The notes beneath the pieces are model-generated. The model did no database searches. It saw only the letters and a list, made by a program, of their open reading frames with translations, and was not told the origin of the DNA. Both the position numbers and the translations under genes were made by a program. This document shows positions 1 to 12,124 of a DNA stretch of 64,000 nucleotides, piece by piece (position 1 is the first letter of the stretch; each line of letters starts with the position of its first letter). This DNA is from Caldilineaceae bacterium (GTDB lineage Bacteria > Chloroflexota > Anaerolineae > Caldilineales > Caldilineaceae), in assembly GCA_022824025.1 (NCBI GenBank), contig JAJEBF010000042.1:1-64000 (forward strand). The letters run 5' to 3'.

Positions 1-1
1 G

Positions 2-415
2 AACGCCGTACGCAACTTCGAATACGACGAATCCGAGCTCCCCGATGTACTCGAGGACCTGTCCTCCATGACCGAATCATTCGACGAAACGCTCGCCGGT
101 CTTGCCCAGCAGCCCGATCTGCCCAGGGACCCCTTCACCGGCCAGCCCCTCAGTGAGCCGCCCCCCGGCGTGAAACGCGACGAACTGTCCGACCTCCCGT
201 CCCTTCGCGACGACCGCACCCCGGAGATCCTGACGGACCAGCGCAACCAGCTCCAGGCCCTCTACCGCGAAGTCGAAGAGCTGAAACGGGACGAACTCTA
301 TAGCACGAAGAGAGACCTCTTCCGGCAAGGCGAAGACCTGGACACCGTAACCATCACGAAAAAACGCCCGCCGCCGACCATCGACCACTCTCTGGTTCCC
401 GCCGCCCGGAACTAG
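2..415 (+). CDS. C-terminal part of a hypothetical protein (element-associated, 5' end outside window)
   Basis: The frame is open from the left edge, so only the last ~137 residues are visible. An internal ATG at 68 exists but the reading continues upstream of it. The protein is charged and probably helical, with no recognised domain. It carries RDPFTGQP, and the stretch before it aligns by eye with the product of the broken gene at 39540-40462, which has RDPLTGQP at the same place. Both copies are followed on the 3' side by an AT-rich patch and then a decanucleotide repeat tract. I do not recognise the function. The second copy begins with a short Cys motif (CKGARKDGSPC) seen in some small phage-like proteins, but whether this copy has it cannot be seen. 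Confidence 0.6.
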   Translation, partial: NAVRNFEYDESELPDVLEDLSSMTESFDETLAGLAQQPDLPRDPFTGQPLSEPPPGVKRDELSDLPSLRDDRTPEILTDQRNQLQALYREVEELKRDELYSTKRDLFRQGEDLDTVTITKKRPPPTIDHSLVPAARN

Positions 416-639
416 AGAACGGCACCAAACAAAATACAATATAATGGATTCAACCGCCTGCACTGACGCAGTCGTAACCCCCTACCCATCACCCGCCTCC
501 CAGACCCAATTGCGCGCCGACTCCCGCCCCCAATCCAGCCGCCGCCCATCCCCGCACCCCCCGCAACCGCCTTCCCCAGCCCAATCCTGCCTTTCCCGTG
601 GATTCATGCAGTGCGCCTGCCCTTCACCACCCAAACTCT

Positions 640-1207
640 CGTCAAACGCTCACGAACGCACACACAACGCTCATGAACACACACCCATGTCGGCCAGCCC
701 CCATCAAAGCCCGTCACCCGAATCACTCTAACTGCAGCTCACACAATCTCACCCAAACTCTCGTCAAACGCTCACGAACGCTCACGAACGCACACACAAC
801 GCTCATGAACACACACCCATGCCGGCCAGCCCCCATCAAAGCCCGTCACCCGAATCACGCCAACTGCAGTTCACACAATCTCACGCAAACTCTCGTCAAA
901 CGCTCACGAACGCTCATGAACACACACCCATGTCGGCCAGCCCCCATCAGAGCCCGTCACCCGAATCACGCCAACTGCAGTTCACACAATCTCACCCAAA
1001 CTCTCGTCAAACGCTCACGAACGCTCACCAACACTCGCAAACGCTCACGAACGCTCACGAACACACACCCATGTCGGCCAGCCCCCATCACAGCACGTCA
1101 TCCGAATCACGCCAACTACAGTTCACACAATCTCACCCAAACTCTCGTCAAACGCTCACGAACGCTCACAAACGCTCACAAACGCTCACAAACGCTCACC
1201 AAACACT
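640..1207. repeat. Decanucleotide tandem-repeat tract within larger repeat units
   Basis: A basic unit close to CGCTCACGAA (10 bp, about one helical turn) recurs in runs, embedded in longer units. The segment beginning ACACCCATG(T/C)CGG appears at about 681, 813, 924 and 1065, giving unit lengths of 132, 111 and 141 bp that differ mainly in decamer number. The open frames through it (Thr/His/Ser-rich) are translations of the repeat, not genes. The same decamer family occurs in inverted orientation at 39058-39290. Confidence 0.9.
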
Positions 1208-1275
1208 CACACCGGCGTCCAACTGCCCTTCCCGCAGCTCCCAATCCAGACTGTATCCCCTGAAATGCCTGCGCG

Positions 1276-1303
1276 TTGACAACCAATGTCTATTCGTTAT
1301 ATT
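1276..1303 (+). promoter_or_regulatory. Sigma70-type promoter for the propeller-AAA sensor gene
   Basis: TTGACA (1276-1281), 16-bp spacer, TATATT (1298-1303), about 100 nt upstream of the ATG at 1405. It lies just after the repeat tract. The TTG that opens the longest frame here is itself the -35 hexamer, which argues against translation starting there. Confidence 0.6.
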
Positions 1304-1404
1304 CTGAAACTTCAGTGACCAGTGATCTGTTGCCAGCCAGCCTGAGCAGCGGCCGGTATTTCAGAACACTGGCCGCTTGCCACGGGTGTTTCGCTCGAAC
1401 CGCA

Positions 1405-4400
1405 ATGTTCAAACGACCTTCAGAATCAGGTAGAGTTCACAGACGCCTCGCGCTCTTGGTCTTCGCCGCGGCCGCAGCCCTGCTCTTGCCTGCTCCCCAA
1501 ATCCATGCGCAAAGTGCGCTGATCCCGCCTTGGACCGACTACACCCAGGAAGACGGTCTGGCCTCTAACAACGTCCTCGCCGTCACCGTCGGCGAACACG
1601 AAGTCTGGTTCGGAACCGACCACGGCATCAGCCGCTACAACGGCGCATGGCGCTCCTGGGCCGGTGGCCCCGATCTGCAGGCAGGTGTACACGCCTTGAC
1701 CTTCGGCGCTTCCAGCGCCCAACTCTGGGCCGGCGCGGCAACCGGCGCAGTCCTCGCATACGATGGCAACGCCTGGAACCCCCTCACAAGGCTCGATGCT
1801 CCCGTCCTGGCCCTGCACTACACACAGGGCCAGCTCTGGATAGGCACCGCCGCCGGCCTCTACATCTTGAACAATGACGTCCCTGTCCCCGTTACCGGCC
1901 TCAACCAGGCTCATATCAATGTGATCGGCAGCTCCGACAATGGCGGCAGCATCTGGGTCGGAGCCGCCGACGGGCTGTGGCTCCGGCGGAACGGACGCTG
2001 GAGCTCGATCGGAGAACCGCAAGGTCTTCCCGCCAAAAACGTGACCGCGCTGTGGGCCGAAAGGACTGGCAAAGTATGGGTCGCCGCCGGCGGCAACATC
2101 GCCTGGCGGGATCCTTCTACCGGCTCATGGGAGCAAGTTGATTCCGCCCCCCTCCATTCTCGTTCTCGTGTCCGCATCACCACCATTGCCGGCGACGGCG
2201 CCGGCCTCCTCTGGGTCGGCACAGAGGGCAGCGGATTTTTCCGCCTCGTCGAGCGAGAAACCGACACACCTGACTCATCCCAATACCATCTGGTCCCGCA
2301 GTCCATCAACAGCGGCGAAACCTCCTTCATCCATGCCGCCGCTGTTGACAGGACCGGCTCTCTCTGGCTGGGTACCGTCTCCGGCGTCTACCGCTCAGAC
2401 CGCAAAATCTGGGGCAAAGAAATCCACCCGCCCGCCTCCGGCCCCGCCAACGAGATACAGTCCCTGCTTGTCGACGAACTGGGCGGGCTCTGGATCGGCA
2501 CTCGCGGCGAAGGCATCCGTCGCAAAGCGGCCGCCAGTCCGGGCAGTGAAACCTACTTCGACGTAGAAAGCGGGTTGCCCAGTCTCTTCATCACAGACCT
2601 CAGCCTCGACGAGGACGGGCGTATCTGGGCGGGCACCTGGTGGGGACTGGCATCGCTCGAACCCGGCGCCCTGCAGTGGACACAACCTGTTCCACCGGCG
2701 GCGCTTCCATCAGCCCTGGTCACCTCCGTCCTGGCGCAGAAGCGCCAGCTCTGGATCGGCACCGACAATGGCCTGGCGCGCTACGACATTGCCTCCGGAG
2801 CGCTTTCGACCGTGAATGCCCTCCCCAGCCAAAATGTGCAGGACCTGGCGCTCGACAGCTCCGGCCGCCTCTGGGCGGCTACCGGGAACGGCGGCATCTT
2901 CGTCAACCGTGTCGATGGCGGGTGGACCCGCTATTGGACCGAATCTGCCGGTGGGCTGTCGATCCCAAATGACAGTGTCGCAGCCCTCGCCCCCGACCCG
3001 AAGGCGCCCGGCGCCATGTGGGCCGCCCTCAACCGGCACGGCCTCCTCTATTTTGACGGCCAGACCTGGCAAGACCGCACACCCTCCGCCCGCCTGCCCA
3101 GCAAGCTGTTCTACGACCTCTACGTCGACCCCCTCGATGCATCTCTGTGGATCGGCAGCGAGGGCGGCGTCACGCGCTACGACGGCCGCACGTGGGAAAC
3201 GCTGGTCGTCGAATCGGTCCTGCCCCCGGCGTCCATCTCTTCCATTGTTCGCATGCCCGACGGCGTCTATTGGTTTGGCAGCAGGGAAGGACTCACCTTC
3301 CATCGCCCCGACTCGAGTCCTCCCTGGATCAGAATTCACAGCATCGCAGGCGCGGCCGAACAGCTGTCCGCAACCGACTGGAAGGTGGAGTCCGACGGCA
3401 AAATCATCATCGGCTTTGAAGCCGGTGATCTCTACACGCCCCAGTCCGAACTGGTCGTCCTCTACCGGCTCAATCCCCCCGGCCGGCTCGGACGCTGGCA
3501 GCCGCTGGATCGGCCGTTTCTTGAGTTGTCAGACTTCTCCGAGAAAGGGCAATACGCCATTGAGTTTCAAGTTCGGGATTTCTCATTTACCTACTCCGAA
3601 GTGCGCAGCGTCTCTTTCGAAGCAGAGCCTCTGCCCGCGCAAATCAGGCTCCCCATCCTAGGGCCCATACGCACAGACTACCTCATCACCCTGATCGTCA
3701 CCGGCCTGCTCGCGCTGATCGGCTTTGGCTACATGGGGATGGAGGTTGTCCAGAACCGGAGAAGGGCCATCGATGCTGTCGTTCGCTCCTTCAATCCCTT
3801 CATCAGCGGGGAACCGGTCCGCCGGGAGGACATGTTCTTCGGCAGACGCGAAATGCTCCAGAAAATCGTAGATACGCTGCACAACAACAGCATCATGATT
3901 CATGGCGAACGCCGTATCGGCAAAACAACCCTGCTCTACCAGCTGAATCATCACCTCTGGGGACTGGAGGACGACGAATACTGGTTTGTGCCCTTGTACG
4001 TCGACCTTGAGGGAACCGAAGAGGATACCTTCTTCCACTTCCTGATGGAGGAGATCCTCCACACTGCCTCCACCCTCTCCGGCCTGACCGCCGAAACCAA
4101 AACTGCCCTTCATGACCTTCGCTACTACCGGCCAGGCCATGAACGGTACTCCGACCGGGAATTCATCCGCGATCTGCGCGACGTGATCAAGGCGCTCCAA
4201 CACTATGGCGAAGAAAGCCATCCCGGTAAACACCTGCGCCTGATCCTGCTGATGGATGAAATGGATGTCTTCAACGCCTACGACCATCTGATTCAGCAGA
4301 GACTGCGCCGCATTTTCATGCGTGACTTCGCGGCCACCCTCGGCGCGGTCATCGCCGGTATCCGTATCAGCAAAGAATGGGGTCGAATTGAAAGCCCTTG

Positions 4401-4698
4401 GTTCAATCTGTTCAACGAGATCGAGGTGGAGCCTTTCACCCGCGAGCAAGCGGTCGAGCTGCTCACCGAGCCCGTACGCGGCTTCTACCGCTATGATCCC
4501 TCTGTCGTGGACTTTATCGTCAAAAAATGCGCCGGCCGCCCCTTCCGTATTCAACAATACGGCCTCGAAGCAGTCGGACGGATGCTGGCCGAAGGCCGCC
4601 GCACGATCACGATGGCCGACGCCCTCCACGCGCATGAGCGCATTCAGCAAATGGGTGATACCATCAATATAGGACTCAACCAGAACAATGACTCTTGA
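1405..4698 (+). CDS. Membrane sensor: Reg_prop beta-propeller, TM segment, cytoplasmic AAA/STAND-type ATPase
   Basis: About 1097 residues from the ATG at 1405, chosen because a signal peptide follows directly (RRLALLVFAAAAALLLP...HAQ, residues ~14-35) and a promoter lies upstream. Residues ~40-690 are many propeller blades of two-component-regulator type, with repeated WxG(T/A)xxG(L/I) motifs such as LWIGTDNGLARYD. A Y_Y_Y-like strand domain follows (~690-750), then one transmembrane helix (~755-780, DYLITLIVTGLLALIGFGYM). The cytoplasmic part starts NPFISGEPV, with Walker A GERRIGKTTLL (~834-844) and Walker B LILLMDEMD (~945-953). In known hybrid two-component sensors this extracellular architecture is joined to a histidine kinase. 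Here the output domain is an NTPase and no kinase or receiver motif is visible. The ligand is unknown. The next gene encodes a related ATPase. Confidence 0.8.
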   Translation: MFKRPSESGRVHRRLALLVFAAAAALLLPAPQIHAQSALIPPWTDYTQEDGLASNNVLAVTVGEHEVWFGTDHGISRYNGAWRSWAGGPDLQAGVHALTFGASSAQLWAGAATGAVLAYDGNAWNPLTRLDAPVLALHYTQGQLWIGTAAGLYILNNDVPVPVTGLNQAHINVIGSSDNGGSIWVGAADGLWLRRNGRWSSIGEPQGLPAKNVTALWAERTGKVWVAAGGNIAWRDPSTGSWEQVDSAPLHSRSRVRITTIAGDGAGLLWVGTEGSGFFRLVERETDTPDSSQYHLVPQSINSGETSFIHAAAVDRTGSLWLGTVSGVYRSDRKIWGKEIHPPASGPANEIQSLLVDELGGLWIGTRGEGIRRKAAASPGSETYFDVESGLPSLFITDLSLDEDGRIWAGTWWGLASLEPGALQWTQPVPPAALPSALVTSVLAQKRQLWIGTDNGLARYDIASGALSTVNALPSQNVQDLALDSSGRLWAATGNGGIFVNRVDGGWTRYWTESAGGLSIPNDSVAALAPDPKAPGAMWAALNRHGLLYFDGQTWQDRTPSARLPSKLFYDLYVDPLDASLWIGSEGGVTRYDGRTWETLVVESVLPPASISSIVRMPDGVYWFGSREGLTFHRPDSSPPWIRIHSIAGAAEQLSATDWKVESDGKIIIGFEAGDLYTPQSELVVLYRLNPPGRLGRWQPLDRPFLELSDFSEKGQYAIEFQVRDFSFTYSEVRSVSFEAEPLPAQIRLPILGPIRTDYLITLIVTGLLALIGFGYMGMEVVQNRRRAIDAVVRSFNPFISGEPVRREDMFFGRREMLQKIVDTLHNNSIMIHGERRIGKTTLLYQLNHHLWGLEDDEYWFVPLYVDLEGTEEDTFFHFLMEEILHTASTLSGLTAETKTALHDLRYYRPGHERYSDREFIRDLRDVIKALQHYGEESHPGKHLRLILLMDEMDVFNAYDHLIQQRLRRIFMRDFAATLGAVIAGIRISKEWGRIESPWFNLFNEIEVEPFTREQAVELLTEPVRGFYRYDPSVVDFIVKKCAGRPFRIQQYGLEAVGRMLAEGRRTITMADALHAHERIQQMGDTINIGLNQNNDS

Positions 4699-4782
4699 TC
4701 TCACTTTTTGGCTGGCCAGGCAGGCGTCCAAATGTAAGGCAACCCGGTTGCCGCGATAGAACTGAGGACCGGTCACAGCGCT

Positions 4783-6132
4783 ATGCGTAATCCCTATACT
4801 GTCGGACGCTGGCTGCGCGGCCCCGACCACTACGGCCGTGAACAGCTTCTCGATTACCTCATGACCGCCCAGGACCCGGCCATCTGGGTCGTTGGCACCC
4901 GCCGCATGGGCAAGACCTCGCTCCTGCGGCAGCTGGAATGGCTGGTGACCAGACAGCGGAACGCCCCCGCCGTCCCCCTGTTCTGGGACCTGCAGGGAAG
5001 CGAAACCAAAGACGATTTCGATTACGAACTGTTCCTGGCCGTGGAAGATGAAATGCCCAGGTTCGAGGCCTATGGCGTCGATGTCAACGCTCTCTATGGC
5101 CGGGATGCCGTTCACATTCTGCGCACCCTCCAACGCGCCCTCAGAGAACATGGCAAACATCTGCTCCTCCTCATCGACGAAGCCGAAGCCTGGATCAGCC
5201 TCGCCAAAAACGATTACCAGGCCCTGGCCCGGCTCCGCAAAGCCTTCCAGAACGGCGGCATGCGCACCGTCATGACGTCCACAAAACTCCTGATGCAACT
5301 CAATGACCTCACCCGCAATTGGCTCACCAGCCCCTTCCTCTTCGGCTTCAGCCTCGTGCATCTCTGGAACCTGGAACCTGACGCCAGCGTTCGTCTGGTG
5401 TTGCAAGAGCAGAGCAACGCGCCCGTCCACGCAACCAGTGAACGCATCGATGAAATCCTGCGCCACACGCATCGCCACCCCTATCTGGTCCAGACCCTCT
5501 GCTACCGTCTCTTCGACGAAGAACAGGGGCGGGGTTCTCTGCGGGCGATTCAAGAGGAAGACCTGCGGGCAGACCACCTGCTTTCCAGCTTTTTCGAAGT
5601 CGACTTCAAATGCCTCGCCCCCACTGAAAGGCAGATCCTGCTCACCGTTGCCCGACAGGGCGTCATCAGCGAAGAGGACCTGGTGGCCAGGACTGACAAC
5701 GAATCCATCGAACAGATCTCCATGTATGTGCACGGCATGAACAATCTCGGCTATCTGCAACGGGCCTACTACCGGTCGGATGCCCCCGCTGCCCCCGAAT
5801 CACACGAAGAATTCCCGCGCTGGACCATAGGCAACGAGTTTCTGCGTCGCTGGATGTTGGAAAACTACCAGGAACTGGCCCAGACCCTCTACTCAGATGT
5901 AAGCGACTACGGTGTCGAAGCGCTCATCGAAATGGGCCGCAAAGTTGAGGTGGACTACCTGCAGCACGAAATTCCTGAACTGCAAGAACGCCTGGAGTCA
6001 CTCCTGGCCGTACACAGCGGTCGCGGCAACGACCCGCCGCCGGAAGTCATGCAGGAAATCCAGGAAATCCGTCGCGAACTGGAAAGAGCAAGCGCCCAGC
6101 TCCGCAATCTGGCCGATTCGTCGGAATCATGA
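4783..6132 (+). CDS. Soluble AAA/STAND-type ATPase with winged-helix-like and coiled-coil C-terminus
   Basis: 449 residues with no signal or membrane segment. Walker A GTRRMGKTSLLRQL (~38-51) and Walker B LLLLIDEAEAW (~127-137). Several blocks match the ATPase half of the preceding membrane protein: NPY/NPF, YGREQLL/FGRREML, VPLFWDLQG/VPLYVDLEG, and HPYLVQ/RPFRIQ. After the ATPase, residues ~285-335 (TERQILLTVARQGVISEEDL) look like a winged helix, and the last ~50 residues are a charged coiled coil. The gene follows the sensor by 84 bp and overlaps menG by 4 bp (ATGA). I infer a partner or paralogue of the sensor ATPase. DNA binding is possible but not shown. Confidence 0.75.
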   Translation: MRNPYTVGRWLRGPDHYGREQLLDYLMTAQDPAIWVVGTRRMGKTSLLRQLEWLVTRQRNAPAVPLFWDLQGSETKDDFDYELFLAVEDEMPRFEAYGVDVNALYGRDAVHILRTLQRALREHGKHLLLLIDEAEAWISLAKNDYQALARLRKAFQNGGMRTVMTSTKLLMQLNDLTRNWLTSPFLFGFSLVHLWNLEPDASVRLVLQEQSNAPVHATSERIDEILRHTHRHPYLVQTLCYRLFDEEQGRGSLRAIQEEDLRADHLLSSFFEVDFKCLAPTERQILLTVARQGVISEEDLVARTDNESIEQISMYVHGMNNLGYLQRAYYRSDAPAAPESHEEFPRWTIGNEFLRRWMLENYQELAQTLYSDVSDYGVEALIEMGRKVEVDYLQHEIPELQERLESLLAVHSGRGNDPPPEVMQEIQEIRRELERASAQLRNLADSSES

Positions 6133-6905
6133 ACGCTCCCGCACCCGTCCCCGCAGCCGAAAGAGCCGCCTACGTCAATCAGATGTTTGCGGGCATTGCA
6201 AACCGCTATGACCTGCTGAATCGAATCATGACCGGTGGGCAGGACGTTAGCTGGCGGCGGGAAGTCGTCGCCCTCTGCCAGCTGCCCGACGCAGGCCGCC
6301 TCCTCGACGTAGGAACCGGCACGGGCGATATCGCCTACGAAGCCAGGCGCGCCCATCGACAGGCCGAAGTGATCGGCTGCGACTTCACCTATGAAATGAT
6401 GGCCGTAGGCCGCAAAAAGAGAACAGATCATTCTCCTCTCCCCACCATCGCTGAACTGTCCGACCAGGTCCAATTCGTCCAGGGCGACGGGCTCCGTCTG
6501 CCTTTCCCCGACAGCCGCTTCGACGCCGTGACCAGTGGCTTCCTCCTGCGAAACGTGACCGACGTCGACATCTGCCTTGCCGAACAGCGGCGTGTGACAA
6601 AACCGGGCGGGCGCATCGTCTGCCTCGAAACTTCGCCCCCTCCGTCCTCCTTCCTCGGCCCTCTCCTTCGCCTCTACATGCTCAGAGTCATCCCCGTACT
6701 GGGCCAGCTGCTTTCGACCGGCAGCGGACTGCCGGGAAGAGACGCCCGCCCTCGAGACGCGGCCTACCGCTATCTCCCGCAAAGCTCCGTTGCATTTCTT
6801 CAACCCGAAGAAATCGCGCAAAAAATGGAACAAGCGGGATTCCGCAGCGTCTCCTTCAAACGCAAAATGATGGGAACCATCGCCATTCACGTAGGTGTCG
6901 CATGA
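6129..6905 (+). CDS. menG: Demethylmenaquinone methyltransferase (MenG/UbiE family)
   Basis: 258 residues. The family start FAGIANRYDLLNRIMTGGQDVSWRR is present, then SAM motif I LLDVGTGTGDIA (~58-69), an acidic residue after strand 2 (GCDFTYEM), and the UbiE-like KPGGRIVCLETSPP (~160-173). It would C-methylate demethylmenaquinone with SAM, the last step of menaquinone synthesis. The ATG overlaps the stop of the upstream ATPase gene by 4 bp, implying coupled translation. A UbiA-type prenyltransferase at 23267-24316 could serve the same pathway. The C-terminal NRF...Y region varies somewhat from UbiE, so a related quinone substrate is possible. Confidence 0.82.
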   Translation: MNAPAPVPAAERAAYVNQMFAGIANRYDLLNRIMTGGQDVSWRREVVALCQLPDAGRLLDVGTGTGDIAYEARRAHRQAEVIGCDFTYEMMAVGRKKRTDHSPLPTIAELSDQVQFVQGDGLRLPFPDSRFDAVTSGFLLRNVTDVDICLAEQRRVTKPGGRIVCLETSPPPSSFLGPLLRLYMLRVIPVLGQLLSTGSGLPGRDARPRDAAYRYLPQSSVAFLQPEEIAQKMEQAGFRSVSFKRKMMGTIAIHVGVA

Positions 6906-6951
6906 GCCTCCGGACCGCCGCCCGCTTGCCCGCCCCCGAAAGGAATACAAG

Positions 6952-7809
6952 GTGACCGCCCAGTCAGAACGCACGGCACTCCGCGGCAATCCGTCTCACG
7001 TCTGGCGCGCCGGACAGGCGCGGCGCCTGCAGATGATTCTCGACTGGGCTCCCCAGCCTCTGCGCCGCGCCCTGGTTGACGGCTGCGGCGTCGGAATCTA
7101 CCTGCGGGCTTTGCAGAAAACAGTCCCCGAAGTCCATGGCATGGACATTGAGAGTGAACATCTGCTCGCCGCGGCCGAAAACCTGCCAGGCGCGCCTCTC
7201 AACCTCAGCCGCGGCGAGCATCTCCCCTATCCCGACCACAGCTTCGACCTCATCCTCTCCCACGAGGTGCTGGAACACGTCGAGGATGACCGTCAGGCCG
7301 CCGCCGAGATCGTCCGCGTTCTGCGCGTCGGCGGGCGCGCAGCCATCTTTGTGCCCAATCGCCTCTTCCCCTATGAAACACACGGCCACTTCTGGCAAGG
7401 CGTCTACCACTTCGGCAACACTCCCCTCATCAACTATCTGCCCGACGCCCTGCGCAACCAACTCGCCCCGCATGTGCGCGCCTACACCACACGCAGCCTG
7501 TTGGACCTGTTCATCGGCTTGCCCGTTCTCGTTCGTCGACACACACAGATCTTCCCCGGCTACGATGGCATCAACGCCCGTCACCCGGAATTCGGACGAC
7601 TGCTGAGAAATATCACCTATGCCCTGGAGCAGACCCCACTCACCGCCTTCGGAATCAGTCACTTTCTCGTCCTCGAAAAGGTCGACGAGCCAGACCGACC
7701 GGGTCCGACACACCTTGGTCAGCCAGGAAAAAACCGAAATGATCCCGAACACCGACCATTCCCGCCCAATGCAAACAAGCCCGGTCGCCTCAATGCTCCA
7801 GCCAGTTGA
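6952..7809 (+). CDS. Class I SAM-dependent methyltransferase (Methyltransf_11 type)
   Basis: About 285 residues from the GTG at 6952, which has GAAAGGA ~8 nt upstream. A GTG at 6895 in frame would overlap menG and has no ribosome site. SAM motif I is the variant LVDGCGVGIYL, followed by GMDIESEHL, then FDLILSHEVLEHVEDDRQA and VGGRAAIFVPNRLF. HEVLEHV is typical of small-molecule or lipid/sugar methyltransferases. The last ~40 residues are polar and Pro/Asn-rich. The substrate is unknown. Its position behind menG suggests co-transcription, not necessarily a shared pathway. Confidence 0.7.
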   Translation: MTAQSERTALRGNPSHVWRAGQARRLQMILDWAPQPLRRALVDGCGVGIYLRALQKTVPEVHGMDIESEHLLAAAENLPGAPLNLSRGEHLPYPDHSFDLILSHEVLEHVEDDRQAAAEIVRVLRVGGRAAIFVPNRLFPYETHGHFWQGVYHFGNTPLINYLPDALRNQLAPHVRAYTTRSLLDLFIGLPVLVRRHTQIFPGYDGINARHPEFGRLLRNITYALEQTPLTAFGISHFLVLEKVDEPDRPGPTHLGQPGKNRNDPEHRPFPPNANKPGRLNAPAS

Positions 7810-7821
7810 ATTTCAGCAAGA

Positions 7822-7850
7822 TTTGGGTCGGCATTGGGCAGGTGCTAGAA
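7822..7850 (+). promoter_or_regulatory. Possible promoter for the class A PBP gene
   Basis: TTGGGT (7822-7827), 17-bp spacer, TAGAAT (7845-7850), in the 177-bp gap before the penicillin-binding protein gene. The -10 is good and the -35 weak. Confidence 0.35.
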
Positions 7851-7986
7851 TGCTGAACATGAAGAGAAAGCAGAAGCGGATGGCCCTGGCAGGTTTGAAA
7901 ACGTCCCCGACAACCCGAGTGCCGGTAAATCTGTTCTCCGAAAATCGAATCTCATGCTTCATGCCGCGTGAGAAAGGTTGGCCCGC

Positions 7987-11094
<3,108 letters not shown>

Positions 11095-11145
11095 CCGGCG
11101 TAACCGCCGGCTGCCTGCCGTCCCCCATCGTAAGCGAACGTATCA

Positions 11146-11976
11146 ATGCCTGACATTCTTGTAACAAATGACGACGGCGTCCACGCTGGCAGCCTTCGCG
11201 TCCTCGCTGCCGCGCTCGAGGACCTCGGCAACGTGACCGTCGTCGCGCCCGAGCGGAACTGGAGCGCATCCGGACACCCCAAAACGCTGCACAAACCTCT
11301 GCGCGTCGCCCCCTTGGACTGGCCCGACGGGCGCCGTGTCTACGCCTGCAGCGGCGCGCCCTCCGACTGTGTTGCCCTGGCTCTGCTCGGCGCCCCACAC
11401 CAACCTGATAACGCCTCCACACACCTGGCCGCCGGTGAACTGAGAAACACCTACGACCTGGTCGTAAGCGGGGTCAACGATACATTCAATCTTGGATGTG
11501 ACGTCCTCTACAGCGGGACGGTGGCCGCGGCAATGGAATCCCTGGTGATGGGCGTGCCTTCGCTGGCCTTCAGTACCGGAGACGTGGAAGGCTTTGAAAT
11601 CGCCGATAGGGAGGCCTGGCAGAACGCCGCTGAATTCGCCCGCGTCCTGGCCGCCGCCGCACTCGAGAAACCGCTTCCCCCACAGACGATGCTCAACGTC
11701 AATGTGCCGCGGCGTCCCGCCGGCCGCATCCGCGGTCTGCGCTACACCTTCCTGGGCCGGCGCATCTACGGTGACCTCCTGGTCACCCGCGACGATCCCT
11801 GGGGCAAGCCGTACTATTGGATCGGGGGTGACGTCCCGACCGGTATCGCCGAGTCAGGCAGTGACTTTGGCGCAATCGAAAGCGGATTTGTCAGTGTCTC
11901 TCCCCTGGGCATCGACCTTACAAGACACGAAATCCTGGCTGACCTGACCGCAGAAGAATGGCATCTGCCCAAATAA
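11146..11976 (+). CDS. surE: 5'/3'-nucleotidase SurE
   Basis: 276 residues. It begins MPDILVTNDDG, the SurE metal-binding signature with the paired Asp at 9-10. PERNWSASGH (~40) and VVSGVNDTFNLGCDVLYSGTVAAAMES (~105-131) are the other conserved blocks, giving the metal-binding Asn and active site. The enzyme hydrolyses nucleoside monophosphates in the cytoplasm. Length is in the usual range. It follows the PBP gene by 51 bp. Confidence 0.92.
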   Translation: MPDILVTNDDGVHAGSLRVLAAALEDLGNVTVVAPERNWSASGHPKTLHKPLRVAPLDWPDGRRVYACSGAPSDCVALALLGAPHQPDNASTHLAAGELRNTYDLVVSGVNDTFNLGCDVLYSGTVAAAMESLVMGVPSLAFSTGDVEGFEIADREAWQNAAEFARVLAAAALEKPLPPQTMLNVNVPRRPAGRIRGLRYTFLGRRIYGDLLVTRDDPWGKPYYWIGGDVPTGIAESGSDFGAIESGFVSVSPLGIDLTRHEILADLTAEEWHLPK

Positions 11977-12124
11977 CGGCGGCTAAAGCGCGACAGCAGA
12001 GGCTCCCCACATTCGCCAGTGGGCGCCCGGTTCCCAGCTGTCGTCAGCGCCTTCCTGCTATCTGCGTTGCTGCCCAAAACCGGGAACCATCTTCTCGAAA
12101 TCCGCAGTCTTCTATCGGCGCTCG

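Noticed and set aside
640..1207. CRISPR array
   Set aside because: Units are contiguous 10-mers without unique spacers, and no cas genes are present.
598..1307. Long Thr/His/Ser-rich open frames in the repeat tract
   Set aside because: They are direct translations of the decamer repeat in two frames, with no ribosome site or family.
1276..1404. Translation start of the sensor at 1276
   Set aside because: The TTG is the first half of the -35 hexamer and the added residues precede the signal peptide.
3658..5760. 700-residue frame on the minus strand
   Set aside because: Antisense to the two ATPase genes, whose motifs are clear; a result of high GC and codon bias.
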